Below, one piece after another: positions 1 through 7,555 of a DNA stretch of 10,702 bases. The position numbers and the translations under genes are program-made. Positions within the stretch are counted from its first letter, which is position 1, and each line of letters begins with the position of its first letter. This DNA comes from Endomicrobium sp. (lineage in GTDB: Bacteria > Elusimicrobiota > Endomicrobiia > Endomicrobiales > Endomicrobiaceae): the NCBI GenBank assembly GCA_031278115.1, contig JAITKZ010000102.1:1-10702 (forward strand), in the 5' to 3' direction. The notes below the pieces were generated by a model. That model did no database searches. It was not told the origin of the DNA and was given only the letters and a program-made list of their open reading frames with translations.

Positions 1-2073
1 TCCTTTAATTTTTATGTTTTTAAATGCAAATTTAATTTTTTTAGGAACATTTGATATAACAAATTTTTCATATTTTGAAATGATAACTGTTAAATCTTTA
101 TCAAAAAAACTTTCTATTAACGCTGTATCAAGATTTAAAACAAGTTCCTTGTCTTCTTTAGAGTAAATGATGCGTTTGCCTTTTTGCGTTATTTTAGCAT
201 CAACAAATTGTTTATAAAAATTACCGCTAAAAATGTCGCAAGTTTTAGAAATAATATTGGATACTTCTTGAGAAAGTTGGTTTTCTATGGCTTTTGGAAC
301 AAATTCATAGTATCCATTTTTTATATTTACTGATATTCCTTCCGGGATAAGTATTGCAGGTAAATCTATTTTTAGTGAGTTGGTTTTACAATAAGAGAAT
401 TGAATATAAAATTTCTTACTTAAAAAACTTGAACTTATTTTTGTTTTAAATCCAGTTTTAAAAGGAAATAATTTGAGATAGTTACTCTCGCTTCTTAGAA
501 GTAGTTGTTTATAAAGTTCTTCAAGAGGCATTTGTTTTTGTACAGAATCTAATTTTTTTCTTATTTTCTTATTTTCTTTAAAATCAAAAGATAGAGAATA
601 CGCTATCCAAGCTTGTACAGGTTTATTTAATGCTGTGTAAGTGTCTCCAAGATGGTCGTACATAAGCGGATCTTTTGTTATTTTTGCGGCTGCAAGCAGG
701 GATTTTTCGGCAAGTTCAAATTTTCCAAGCCTGTAATAAAGCCAACCAAGCGAATCAAGGTAAGCGCTATTTTTTGGTTCTAAAGTTACAGCTCTTATGA
801 GAAATATTTCAGATTCTTTTAACTTAATTCCTTTATCTGCGTATGTGTAACCAAAATAATTCATAGCTTTTGCATGTTCTGGATTTATCTCTATAGCTTT
901 CAGAAGTACTTGTTCGGCATTTGTAAAATCTTTTTCTTTATCGTAAGCCAGACCTAAATAAAAGTATGCATCTGAGAATTTTGGTTCAATTACTATGACT
1001 TTTTTAAAGTATTCTACAGCTTTGTCATATCTCCTCCAATCCATATAATTTAAAGCTGTCAAGTATAAAATTTCGTAGTTTTGTGGAGCAATTTCTATAG
1101 CTTTTAAGAATTTTTTTTCTGATTTTTGATAGTTTTTTAATATTGAATAATAATATCCAAGTCTTGTAATTATTGAAATGTTTTTTTCTTCGGCTTTTTC
1201 AACATTTTCCAACTCTGCTGCTGCTTTATCAACTTGCCCATTTTTTTCGTATATTATTCCAAGCCAAAAATTTATTGTTGGGTTATTTGGAAGTTTCTTT
1301 TTTGCATTTAGTAAATAATCTTTAGCTTTTTGATAATTTTGTGCTTCATAAAAACATTTTCCTAAATATATAAGAACTAGTGCATTATCCGGAAATAGTG
1401 ACGCATAGTTTTCGTATTCTTTTATTGCCGAATCAAAATGTCCTATTTTTTCATAGATTCTTGCTTTAGCTATATAAGCGTCTCTAATTTCAGGATTTAT
1501 TTTTATAACTTTATCATAGGATGCCAGAGCATCACTTGTCATATTTAATTTTTCCTGAACCATTCCTAGTTGAAAATAACCCATAGCACTGTCTGGTTCT
1601 TGCTGAAGAAACCTATTCCAATAACATTTAGACTTTTTTAATTCATTACCAGAATAATAATATGAAGCAAGATAGGCTATAGCTGTTTCATTTTCTGGAT
1701 CAAGTTTTAATGTTTTTTCCCAGTATTGTTTTGCAATTTCAGGTTTATTTGCTACTAGATAAAATGTTGCTAAGAAGGTCGTTGTTTTTGGATTAAAACC
1801 GTCAATCTCGTCAATTTTTTGAGCTGTTTCAAAAGCTTTGTCTGTTTTTCCGGCTTGCCAATATAAATATGCTAAATTTTTATATACGCTAAAAGCTTCT
1901 TTATCCAAATCGGTAACTTTCTCATAACTTTTTATGCAATCGTCAATATGTCCTGTTTTTAAGTCAAAAGTTCCTTTGAGAAATATTTTATACGCTTCGT
2001 AATTTGCAGCAAACAAAGTTTTACCTAAAAAAAATAAAGATAATAATATAAAAAATAATTTGTTTCTTTTCAT
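1..2073 (-). CDS. Exported TPR-repeat protein, 3' end beyond window
   Basis: The frame is open from an ATG at 2073 to the window edge (691 codons, no stop), so the C-terminus is missing. Residues 1-22 form a signal peptide (MKRNK, hydrophobic core, likely cleavage after LFA), placing the protein in the periplasm or at the outer membrane. Residues about 27-502 are some 13-14 tetratricopeptide repeats of 34 residues, with recurring A/Y/G positions and helix-capping P as in LDPEN, INPE and IEPK. The stretch around 405-445 (FGYTYADKG and YLDSLGW) is the usual form of the last repeats in long bacterial TPR proteins. From about 530 on, repeats stop and a beta-rich segment follows that could be a LolA/LolB-like (DUF4292-type) fold; this is an inference from pattern only. 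TPR arrays are protein-binding scaffolds; the partner is unknown. It lies 13 bases after the rimI stop with no clear Shine-Dalgarno, so translational coupling is likely. Confidence 0.88.
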   Translation of the reverse strand, partial: MKRNKLFFILLSLFFLGKTLFAANYEAYKIFLKGTFDLKTGHIDDCIKSYEKVTDLDKEAFSVYKNLAYLYWQAGKTDKAFETAQKIDEIDGFNPKTTTFLATFYLVANKPEIAKQYWEKTLKLDPENETAIAYLASYYYSGNELKKSKCYWNRFLQQEPDSAMGYFQLGMVQEKLNMTSDALASYDKVIKINPEIRDAYIAKARIYEKIGHFDSAIKEYENYASLFPDNALVLIYLGKCFYEAQNYQKAKDYLLNAKKKLPNNPTINFWLGIIYEKNGQVDKAAAELENVEKAEEKNISIITRLGYYYSILKNYQKSEKKFLKAIEIAPQNYEILYLTALNYMDWRRYDKAVEYFKKVIVIEPKFSDAYFYLGLAYDKEKDFTNAEQVLLKAIEINPEHAKAMNYFGYTYADKGIKLKESEIFLIRAVTLEPKNSAYLDSLGWLYYRLGKFELAEKSLLAAAKITKDPLMYDHLGDTYTALNKPVQAWIAYSLSFDFKENKKIRKKLDSVQKQMPLEELYKQLLLRSESNYLKLFPFKTGFKTKISSSFLSKKFYIQFSYCKTNSLKIDLPAILIPEGISVNIKNGYYEFVPKAIENQLSQEVSNIISKTCDIFSGNFYKQFVDAKITQKGKRIIYSKEDKELVLNLDTALIESFFDKDLTVIISKYEKFVISNVPKKIKFAFKNIKIKG

Positions 2074-2086
2074 AGTATAATTTTCG

Positions 2087-2515
2087 TCAATTAGCCAATC
2101 TTAGAACAACAGCATCTTCGTCTCTATAATGGTTTTTTCTTAGTCCTATTTCTTTAAAGCTGAAAGACTTATACAGATTTAATGCTGGCATATTGCTTTT
2201 TTTTGCTTCAAGAAAAATAAACTTGGATTTTTTCAGCAAAGCTTCTTTTACTATATCTGTAAGCATAAATCTGCCAAAATTTTGTCTTCTAAATTTTGGA
2301 CTTACAGCTATAGTAAGTATTTCGGTTTCATCTGCAATTGTAGAGATTATATAATATCCAACTACAGTTTTGGTTTTTATGAGAATTTTAAAGATTACAG
2401 TTTTGTTTTGGGCTGAACCTAAAAACATTTTCCTATTCCATGGGTTAGTAAATGATTCGTATTCAATTTTTAATATATCATTTAATAAATCTTCTGAAAA
2501 GATTACCAAATCCAT
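2087..2515 (-). CDS. rimI: Ribosomal-protein-alanine N-acetyltransferase RimI (GNAT family)
   Basis: This 142-residue single GNAT domain probably acetylates the N-terminal alanine of ribosomal protein bS18 with acetyl-CoA in the cytoplasm. It shows the RimI pattern: FTNPW near the N-terminus (22-26), the beta4 strand EILTIAVSP (65-73), the acetyl-CoA loop at 76-82, and a C-terminal SNMPALNLYKSFSF plus NHYRDEDA block. Glu103 and Tyr115 fall at the positions I recall as general base and general acid in enterobacterial RimI. Two departures are visible: the loop reads RRQNFGR where the first glycine of R/Q-x-x-G-x-G is replaced by Asn79, and the usual LEVR is LEAK. Length is normal for RimI. The start has only a weak AAAGAG purine run upstream; it sits 26 bases after pdxA in a continuous minus-strand operon. 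Another GNAT substrate cannot be excluded. Confidence 0.82.
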   Translation of the reverse strand: MDLVIFSEDLLNDILKIEYESFTNPWNRKMFLGSAQNKTVIFKILIKTKTVVGYYIISTIADETEILTIAVSPKFRRQNFGRFMLTDIVKEALLKKSKFIFLEAKKSNMPALNLYKSFSFKEIGLRKNHYRDEDAVVLRLAN

Positions 2516-2541
2516 TTGTGACTCTTTAATTATTTATATAG

Positions 2542-3459
2542 TTATTTTATATGATTTACAGTATATAAGATAGATTCTATCATTGGGGAAATATCAGCTT
2601 TGTTTTCACCAGCAATATCAAAAGCTGTTCCATGTCCTGGAGATGTTCTTACAAAAGGCAACCCTGCGGTAATGTTTACTATTTTCTTTTCGTCTATACA
2701 CTTTAAAGGTATCATAAGTTGATCGTGGTACATTGCACACACTAAATCAAAAGAGCCATTTTTGGTTTTTAACCAAGCTGAATCCGATGGTAAAGGCTTG
2801 GTTATATTGATTCCCTGTTTAAGCAATACTTTATAAGCTGGCATTATAATTTTTTGTTCTTCGGATCCAAAAATTGAATTATCACCTGCATGCGGGTTTA
2901 AAGCACACAAAGCAACTTTTATATTTTTTTTGGCTATAAAATCTATACTTAATTTTACTGTATCAATAATATTTTTTGTTTTTATGGTTTTATGAATTTC
3001 TGATATTGGGATATGCCTTGTTACCATAACGCCATGTATATTACCGCATGCCATTAGCATTGCGACTTTTTTACTTTTTGTAAGAGTAGCCAGTAGTTCT
3101 GTATGACCGGGATATTTTACTCCGGCAAGTTTTAATGATTCTTTTGAAATTGGTGCTGTTACTAAGGCATTTGCTTTGCCTGCCATGCAATAACTTACGG
3201 CTTTTTCTATTGCCGCCAAAGCAATCATACCTGCCTTTTTTGAAGGGATTCTTGTATTTACAGAATGACCTATATTAGAACACTCTACGAAATCAAACGG
3301 TATTTTACCTATAAAATATTTTGCAAGAACTTGTTTGTCACCAAAAACTACAGGGCTACAAACCCTTTTTACTACTAAAGAATTTACAGCCCTACAGACT
3401 ATTTCATAACTTATTCCCGCAGGATCTCCTAAAGTGATCGCTACAGGTGGTTTAGACAT
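2542..3459 (-). CDS. pdxA: 4-hydroxythreonine-4-phosphate dehydrogenase PdxA
   Basis: PdxA oxidises 4-phosphohydroxy-L-threonine with NAD(P)+ in the DXP-dependent route to pyridoxal phosphate; it is a cytoplasmic, metal-dependent dimer. At 305 residues it is slightly shorter than E. coli PdxA. Family blocks are in order: ITLGDPAG (8-15), substrate-binding GHTE (118-121), RHIP (148-151), NPHAGD (188-193), YHDQ (244-247) and RTSPGHGTAFDIAG (271-284). His149, His190 and His245 align with the three metal ligands known from E. coli (His166, His211 and His266 as I recall them), so the active site looks intact. Oddities are GISYEI in place of the usual GIGPEI at 15-20 and Gly275 where an Asp or Ala is more common. 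It starts only 5 bases after the stop of the SurA-like gene, with a weak GGT as Shine-Dalgarno, so it is probably co-translated with it. A PdxA2-type paralogue with another substrate is the alternative. Confidence 0.9.
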   Translation of the reverse strand: MSKPPVAITLGDPAGISYEIVCRAVNSLVVKRVCSPVVFGDKQVLAKYFIGKIPFDFVECSNIGHSVNTRIPSKKAGMIALAAIEKAVSYCMAGKANALVTAPISKESLKLAGVKYPGHTELLATLTKSKKVAMLMACGNIHGVMVTRHIPISEIHKTIKTKNIIDTVKLSIDFIAKKNIKVALCALNPHAGDNSIFGSEEQKIIMPAYKVLLKQGINITKPLPSDSAWLKTKNGSFDLVCAMYHDQLMIPLKCIDEKKIVNITAGLPFVRTSPGHGTAFDIAGENKADISPMIESILYTVNHIK

Positions 3460-3464
3460 TTATA

Positions 3465-4514
3465 TTACCAAGTTTTGTTTATTTTAATATTAGCTTTAGA
3501 CTTCAGTCCATCAATATATTCATTTTGAGCTTTATTTGCATTGATATGAGCTAAAACTTCAGCTATGTCATTTTTGACGGCATCAAAGGTAACGTCTTTT
3601 TTTGCGCGTCTTTCTTCTATTTTTAAAAAGAATAATCCAATATCTGTTTTAATAGGTTCTCTGGTATAATCGCCTACTTTCATTGAAAACGCTGTCCTAT
3701 CCAATACAGGTGAAAGATCACCTTTTGCTATTATGCCCAAATCTCCATTTCTTGGTCTTGATATGGGATCTTCGGAATATTGACCAGCAACATCTGCAAA
3801 GGTTTGTCTTTGAAGCTCTTTTTTGATTGTGGCAACTTTTGCCTGAGCAGATCTTACTGCGCTATCGTTTGCACCTTTAGGCAAACTTATAAAAATTTGC
3901 CGCACTCTTATTTGTTCACTTGACATTCTCTTCAAGGCATTTGCAAGATTTGAAACTAAAGCGTCTTCTTCAGATGGTAACTTTATTTTTGCACCTTTTA
4001 TTTTAGCAATAACCTTGTCATAAAGAGATCTTGCTTCAATTTCAGTAGGCATCTGAACTTTAGACTCAAGATTCTGTTTTAAGAGCTTTCTTATAGCAAC
4101 CTGTTCAGAAATCTTTTTCTCAAAGTCAGACATTGTCATATTTTCTCTTTTCAGTTCAGCTGTAAATTCAGAATCGTTCGCGAATCTCTTTCTAATTTCG
4201 GAGATGCCTTCTTGCACATCATTTTTTGAAGGCTTAATCTTTTGTTTCCTTGCTTCTTGTTTTAAAATAATTTCAGATATTTTCTGGTTTAAAACCATTT
4301 CCCATAATTCGTTTTCTTTTTGTTTTGTTTGCTCTGAAGCTGGTACATTTTGCCTATATTCTTCCAACAGGGGAACAAAAATAGTATTAATTTCAGATTC
4401 AAAAATGGGTTCTCCGTTTATTACAGCCACAGTTTTATCAGCGTCTTTAGACGCTCCTAATAAAGTGCCTACGGTAAGAAATAACACTGCAATACACATC
4501 GCAAATTTTTTCAT
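3465..4514 (-). CDS. SurA-like periplasmic chaperone with degenerate parvulin domain
   Basis: This 349-residue exported protein resembles SurA. Residues 1-20 are a signal peptide (MKKFAMCIAVLFLTVGTLLGA). Residues about 25-165 match the SurA N-terminal chaperone module: a strand AVINGEPIF followed by amphipathic helices, including the typical LNQKISEIILKQEA. A single parvulin-type domain spans about 200-300 (FADVAGQYSEDPISR and GDLGIIAKGDLSPVLDRTAFSMKVGD), followed by a C-terminal helix. The two histidines that mark active parvulins are absent: the RHIL strand reads RQIF (Gln206) and the FGWHLI-type strand reads IGLFFL (Phe295). I infer a chaperone role for unfolded envelope proteins with little or no prolyl isomerase activity. 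A strong Shine-Dalgarno AGGAGA at 4524-4529, 9 bases upstream, supports the ATG. It lies 26 bases behind a second parvulin gene and 5 bases before pdxA. Confidence 0.87.
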   Translation of the reverse strand: MKKFAMCIAVLFLTVGTLLGASKDADKTVAVINGEPIFESEINTIFVPLLEEYRQNVPASEQTKQKENELWEMVLNQKISEIILKQEARKQKIKPSKNDVQEGISEIRKRFANDSEFTAELKRENMTMSDFEKKISEQVAIRKLLKQNLESKVQMPTEIEARSLYDKVIAKIKGAKIKLPSEEDALVSNLANALKRMSSEQIRVRQIFISLPKGANDSAVRSAQAKVATIKKELQRQTFADVAGQYSEDPISRPRNGDLGIIAKGDLSPVLDRTAFSMKVGDYTREPIKTDIGLFFLKIEERRAKKDVTFDAVKNDIAEVLAHINANKAQNEYIDGLKSKANIKINKTW

Positions 4515-4540
4515 TGTTTGTGTTCTCCTGGGATAGCAAT

Positions 4541-5407
4541 TTATTTTTGTTGCTCATTTTCAGAAGTTGGGATTTCATAATTTACTTCAACACCAAGATT
4601 TTCTTTTTCTTTGTTGAACCATGCATCAAATTTATCTTTCTCCACAATTCTTTTGATGGTTTCTCTTGATTCGTCAAAAGATTGAGACGGAAGTTTCTGT
4701 TCAGCTATTTTAAGTATTATATGGAAACCGAAGGGCGTTTCTATAATTTCTGATATTTCATTATTTTTAAGTTTTAAAACTACTGCTTCAAATTCAGGCA
4801 CAAGAGAACCTTGCTCTACAGGTCCAAGCAATCCACCATTTTGAGCTGTAGTGTCTTTAGAGAGTTCTTTAGCTACTTGTTCAAATTTTTCGCCAGTTTT
4901 AAGTCTTTCGTAGGCATTTTGAGCCGTCTCTTTGTCTGAGACAAGGATATGTCTTACAGTATATGCTATTGGTTTTTCAAATGTTGATTTATGTTCATTA
5001 TAATAGTTTTGAATTTCGTTATCTGAGGCTTTTATTTTTTCACGGATTTCTTTTAAGTAAAGATCCATAAGAAGTCCGTCTTTATAGTCAGCAAGTTGTT
5101 TTTGTTGTTCATTTTTAAAATCTTCTAGGGCTTTCTTGAATTCAGGTTGCTTTTCTATGCCAGCTTTCTTTGCTGCTTCTATTACTACAGACTGTTGTAC
5201 TACAAGATCTAAGAAATGTTTTCTTCCTATAGTCGTGGCGGCAAATTTTTGGAAATCAGCAGACGTGGCTGATAATTTATCATTCAAGGCATTTTCTGTA
5301 ATTTTTTCTTTACCTACTTTAATAACAAACGGTTCATTTTTTTTGCATGCCGGAAAAGATAGTCCAAAAGCTGCTACGGCAGTAATCATTAATGCTAATT
5401 TTCTCAC
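4541..5407 (-). CDS. PpiC/PrsA-type peptidyl-prolyl cis-trans isomerase, probable lipoprotein
   Basis: This 288-residue protein has an N-terminal signal ending in SFPAC (17-21). Cys21 is the probable lipidation site, although Phe at -3 is an atypical lipobox residue. Residues about 28-145 form a SurA/PrsA-like helical module (VIKVGKEKITENAL, then a helix-rich stretch with many Lys and Glu). Residues about 148-236 are a full parvulin domain: TVRHILVSD with His153, GGLLGPVEQGSLVPEFEAVV, and TPFGFHIILKI with His229. Both signature histidines are present, so unlike the next gene this is likely an active prolyl isomerase facing the periplasm. A charged tail rich in Gln and Glu ends the protein. 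The start is GTG, chosen because AAAGGAGA lies 5 bases upstream; the first in-frame ATG (codon 7) would remove the signal's basic end. It is the first gene after a good promoter and probably leads the operon to SurA, pdxA, rimI and the TPR gene. Confidence 0.88.
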   Translation of the reverse strand: MRKLALMITAVAAFGLSFPACKKNEPFVIKVGKEKITENALNDKLSATSADFQKFAATTIGRKHFLDLVVQQSVVIEAAKKAGIEKQPEFKKALEDFKNEQQKQLADYKDGLLMDLYLKEIREKIKASDNEIQNYYNEHKSTFEKPIAYTVRHILVSDKETAQNAYERLKTGEKFEQVAKELSKDTTAQNGGLLGPVEQGSLVPEFEAVVLKLKNNEISEIIETPFGFHIILKIAEQKLPSQSFDESRETIKRIVEKDKFDAWFNKEKENLGVEVNYEIPTSENEQQK

Positions 5408-5412
5408 TTGAG

Positions 5413-5420
5413 TCTCCTTT
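5413..5420 (-). promoter_or_regulatory. Ribosome binding site deciding a GTG start
   Basis: On the minus strand the bases read AAAGGAGA, a near-perfect Shine-Dalgarno, 5 bases before the GTG at 5407. It is the main reason to choose GTG rather than the ATG six codons later for the PpiC-like lipoprotein. Confidence 0.8.
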
Positions 5421-5472
5421 ATGGTGATCGCAAATTACGAATATAAATGCATACTACACACGATAATGTAAA

Positions 5473-5501
5473 ATTCTACTACTTTGCTTTTTGTTAGTCA
5501 A
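5473..5501 (-). promoter_or_regulatory. Sigma-70-type promoter for the chaperone-pdxA-rimI-TPR operon
   Basis: On the minus strand TTGACT (5496-5501) and TAGAAT (5473-5478) are separated by exactly 17 bases, each box matching the consensus at 5 of 6 positions. Transcription would begin near 5466, leaving a leader of about 58 bases before the GTG at 5407. The -35 box overlaps the TGA stop codon of terC (5498-5500). This makes the PpiC-like gene the head of its own transcription unit, although read-through from terC is possible because no terminator is seen between them. Confidence 0.65.
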
Positions 5502-6412
5502 ACATTAGCTTTTTTTCTTATTGAAACAAGAACTGAAATGCCTATAACTAAAGTTATGAAAGCTAAGGATAATCCTGTAGAAATAGGTACGTATCTGGAA
5601 AGAATCATTTTTAACCCTACAAATATAAGAATGACTGCTATACCGATATGCAAATATTTAAATTTAGAAACAAAGTTTGAAAGGATAAAATATAAGGAAC
5701 GCAAGCCTATTATTGCAAATATATTAGAAGAATAAACTATAAAAGTGTCTTTGGAAATTGAAAGAACTGCTGGTATAGAATCTACTGCAAATATTAAATC
5801 ACTCATTTCTGCTACAATTATGGCGGCAAGCATTGGAGTTGCGTATATTTTTTTATTCTCTTTTATAAAAAAGTTGTTGGTTTCAGTATTATTTTTAAAC
5901 GGAATTAGTTTTTTGATTATGTTATATGCAGTATTATATTTTGGGCTTATTTTTTTATTATTTCCATACAACATTTTAATTGCTGTGTAAACTAGCAATA
6001 CACCGAAAACATACATTATCCAATGGAAAGTATTTATAAGTCTAATCCCGATAAGTATAAATAAAAATCTTAAAATTACAGCTCCGGCAATACCATAAAT
6101 TAAAACTTTTGATTGATTAGCTTTAGAAATTGCAAAATATGAAAATATCATAAGGAACACAAACATATTATCAATAGAAAGAGAATATTCCACAATATAT
6201 CCTGCAAAATATTCCAATGCTTTCTCTCGTCCAAATGCAAAATATATACTTGTCCCAAAAATCAGCGATAGGCTTATCCAAATGCAAACCATTGTGGCTG
6301 CATTTTTTGTTTTTATATTGCCTTTATGCTTATTAAGTATTGCTAAATCAATAAAGAGAGCAGTTGTTACGACTACCAAAAACAGCGCCCACATCAGAAA
6401 TCTTGTATCCAT
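5498..6412 (-). CDS. TerC/Alx-family integral membrane metal transporter
   Basis: This 304-residue inner-membrane protein has about eight or nine hydrophobic segments and the two family signatures: EYSLSIDNMFVFLMIF (75-90) and AEMSDLIFAVDSIPA (201-215), followed by SNIFAIIGLRSLYF. The acidic residues Glu75, Asp81, Glu202, Asp205 and Asp211 lie in or beside the membrane and are the expected metal-binding positions. TerC/Alx relatives are linked to manganese export and, in tellurite operons, to tellurite resistance; here no other ter genes are present, so a Mn-export or metal-homeostasis role during protein secretion is the better guess. A Lys/Asn-rich loop (about 150-190) separates the two halves. 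I start it at the ATG at 6412 rather than the TTG one codon earlier, because GGAGA at 6417-6421 leaves 4 bases to the ATG and only one to the TTG. It follows ychF by 34 bases, too short for a yybP-ykoY manganese riboswitch. Confidence 0.9.
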   Translation of the reverse strand: MDTRFLMWALFLVVVTTALFIDLAILNKHKGNIKTKNAATMVCIWISLSLIFGTSIYFAFGREKALEYFAGYIVEYSLSIDNMFVFLMIFSYFAISKANQSKVLIYGIAGAVILRFLFILIGIRLINTFHWIMYVFGVLLVYTAIKMLYGNNKKISPKYNTAYNIIKKLIPFKNNTETNNFFIKENKKIYATPMLAAIIVAEMSDLIFAVDSIPAVLSISKDTFIVYSSNIFAIIGLRSLYFILSNFVSKFKYLHIGIAVILIFVGLKMILSRYVPISTGLSLAFITLVIGISVLVSIRKKANV

Positions 6413-6416
6413 CAAA

Positions 6417-6421
6417 TCTCC
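6417..6421 (-). promoter_or_regulatory. Ribosome binding site fixing the terC start
   Basis: GGAGA on the minus strand lies 4 bases before the ATG at 6412 and only one base before the preceding in-frame TTG at 6415. The spacing favours the ATG as the true start codon. Confidence 0.6.
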
Positions 6422-6446
6422 AAATATTTGCAGCTATATTGGAAAC

Positions 6447-7538
6447 TTACACATTAAAACGGAATTCTATTATATCGCCGTCTTTAACTATGTATTCTTT
6501 TCCTTCGCTTCTAAGAAGACCTGCATCTTTTACAGATTTTTCGTTTCCGAGCCGAAATAAGTCGTCAAAACTCATGACTTCTGCTCTGATGAAGCCTCTT
6601 TCAAAGTCTGAATGTATTGCGCCTGCGGCTTGAGGAGCCAAAGATCCTTTTTTAATTGTCCAAGCTCTTACTTCAATTTCTCCAGCTGTAAGAAATGTTT
6701 CAAGACCAAGCAAGCTGTAGCCTGCCCTTATGAGTCGGTTAAGACCCGGCTCTTTAAGACCCAAGTCTTTTAAGAAAGTTTCTCTGTCGCTTTCGGACAG
6801 TTCTGCAAGTTCGACTTCAATTTTTGCACAAATAGGAATGGCTTGAGTATTTTCGTCTTTTGCTTTCTTTTTTACGGTTTCCATATATTTATTGCTCATT
6901 TCCGGCAAATCATTTTCCGAGACATTGCAGACATATAAAACAGGTTTTGCCGTTATCAAAAAAAATTCTTTTAATAATACTTTCGCGTCGTTGTCAAGCT
7001 CCAACGTTCTAGCAGGATTTCCTGCCTCAAGATGGGCTTTTACCTTTATTGCAAGCTCCATTTCAGCAAGCATTTTTTTGTCGTTTAGCCTTACGGCTTT
7101 TTGAAGTCTTTCAAGTCTTTTTGGAACAGACTCCATGTCTGCCAAAACAAGTTCAGTGTCTATAATTTTTATATCGCGTAAAGGATCAACTTCGCCCATT
7201 ACGTGCGTTATATCTTTGCTATCAAAACATCTTACGACATGAACTATTGCTGCAGTTTCTCTTATATGAGCTAAAAACTGATTGCCCAAACCTTCTCCTT
7301 GCGATGCTCCTTTTACCAGACCAGCTATGTCAACAAATTCAACTGCCGCTGGGACTTTTTTCTTTGCGTGATATACCTTTTCAAGAAAGCCCAAACGATT
7401 ATCTGGGACTTCAACCACTCCAACGTTTGGATCAATTGTACAGAAAGGGTAATTGGCGACTTCAGCTCCTGCTTTTGTTATAGCGTTAAACAGCGTAGAT
7501 TTCCCAACATTTGGGAGTCCTACAATACCAAGCTTCAT
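6447..7538 (-). CDS. ychF: Ribosome-associated ATPase YchF (Obg family)
   Basis: YchF is a universally conserved Obg-family P-loop NTPase that prefers ATP and binds ribosomes; in E. coli it is tied to translation and negative control of stress responses. The 363-residue length is standard. Motifs in order: G1 GLPNVGKST (7-15), the switch block NYPFCTIDPN (29-38), G3 DIAGLVKGASQGEGLGNQFL (70-89) and an altered G4 NVSE (205-208) in place of the GTPase NKxD, the known basis of ATP preference. A helical coiled-coil insert occupies about 130-175, and a C-terminal TGS domain runs from about 280 (FLTAGEIEVRAWTIKKGS) to the end (GDIIEFRFNV), with the typical HSDFERGFIRAEV. Histidine 100 after the G3 region sits where the hydrophobic gate residue region of YchF lies. 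GAGG at 7544-7547, 5 bases upstream, supports the ATG. It follows proA by 17 bases and is probably co-transcribed with it and terC. Confidence 0.97.
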   Translation of the reverse strand: MKLGIVGLPNVGKSTLFNAITKAGAEVANYPFCTIDPNVGVVEVPDNRLGFLEKVYHAKKKVPAAVEFVDIAGLVKGASQGEGLGNQFLAHIRETAAIVHVVRCFDSKDITHVMGEVDPLRDIKIIDTELVLADMESVPKRLERLQKAVRLNDKKMLAEMELAIKVKAHLEAGNPARTLELDNDAKVLLKEFFLITAKPVLYVCNVSENDLPEMSNKYMETVKKKAKDENTQAIPICAKIEVELAELSESDRETFLKDLGLKEPGLNRLIRAGYSLLGLETFLTAGEIEVRAWTIKKGSLAPQAAGAIHSDFERGFIRAEVMSFDDLFRLGNEKSVKDAGLLRSEGKEYIVKDGDIIEFRFNV

Positions 7539-7555
7539 ATAAACCTCAAAGTTAA

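Noticed and set aside
5408..5497. Manganese riboswitch (yybP-ykoY) or terminator between terC and the PpiC-like gene
   Set aside because: No such fold was recognised; the gap contains only a promoter and leader, and it lies after terC rather than before it.
6413..6415. TTG as terC start (MM at the N-terminus)
   Set aside because: The ribosome binding site GGAGA leaves only one base to this TTG but 4 to the following ATG.
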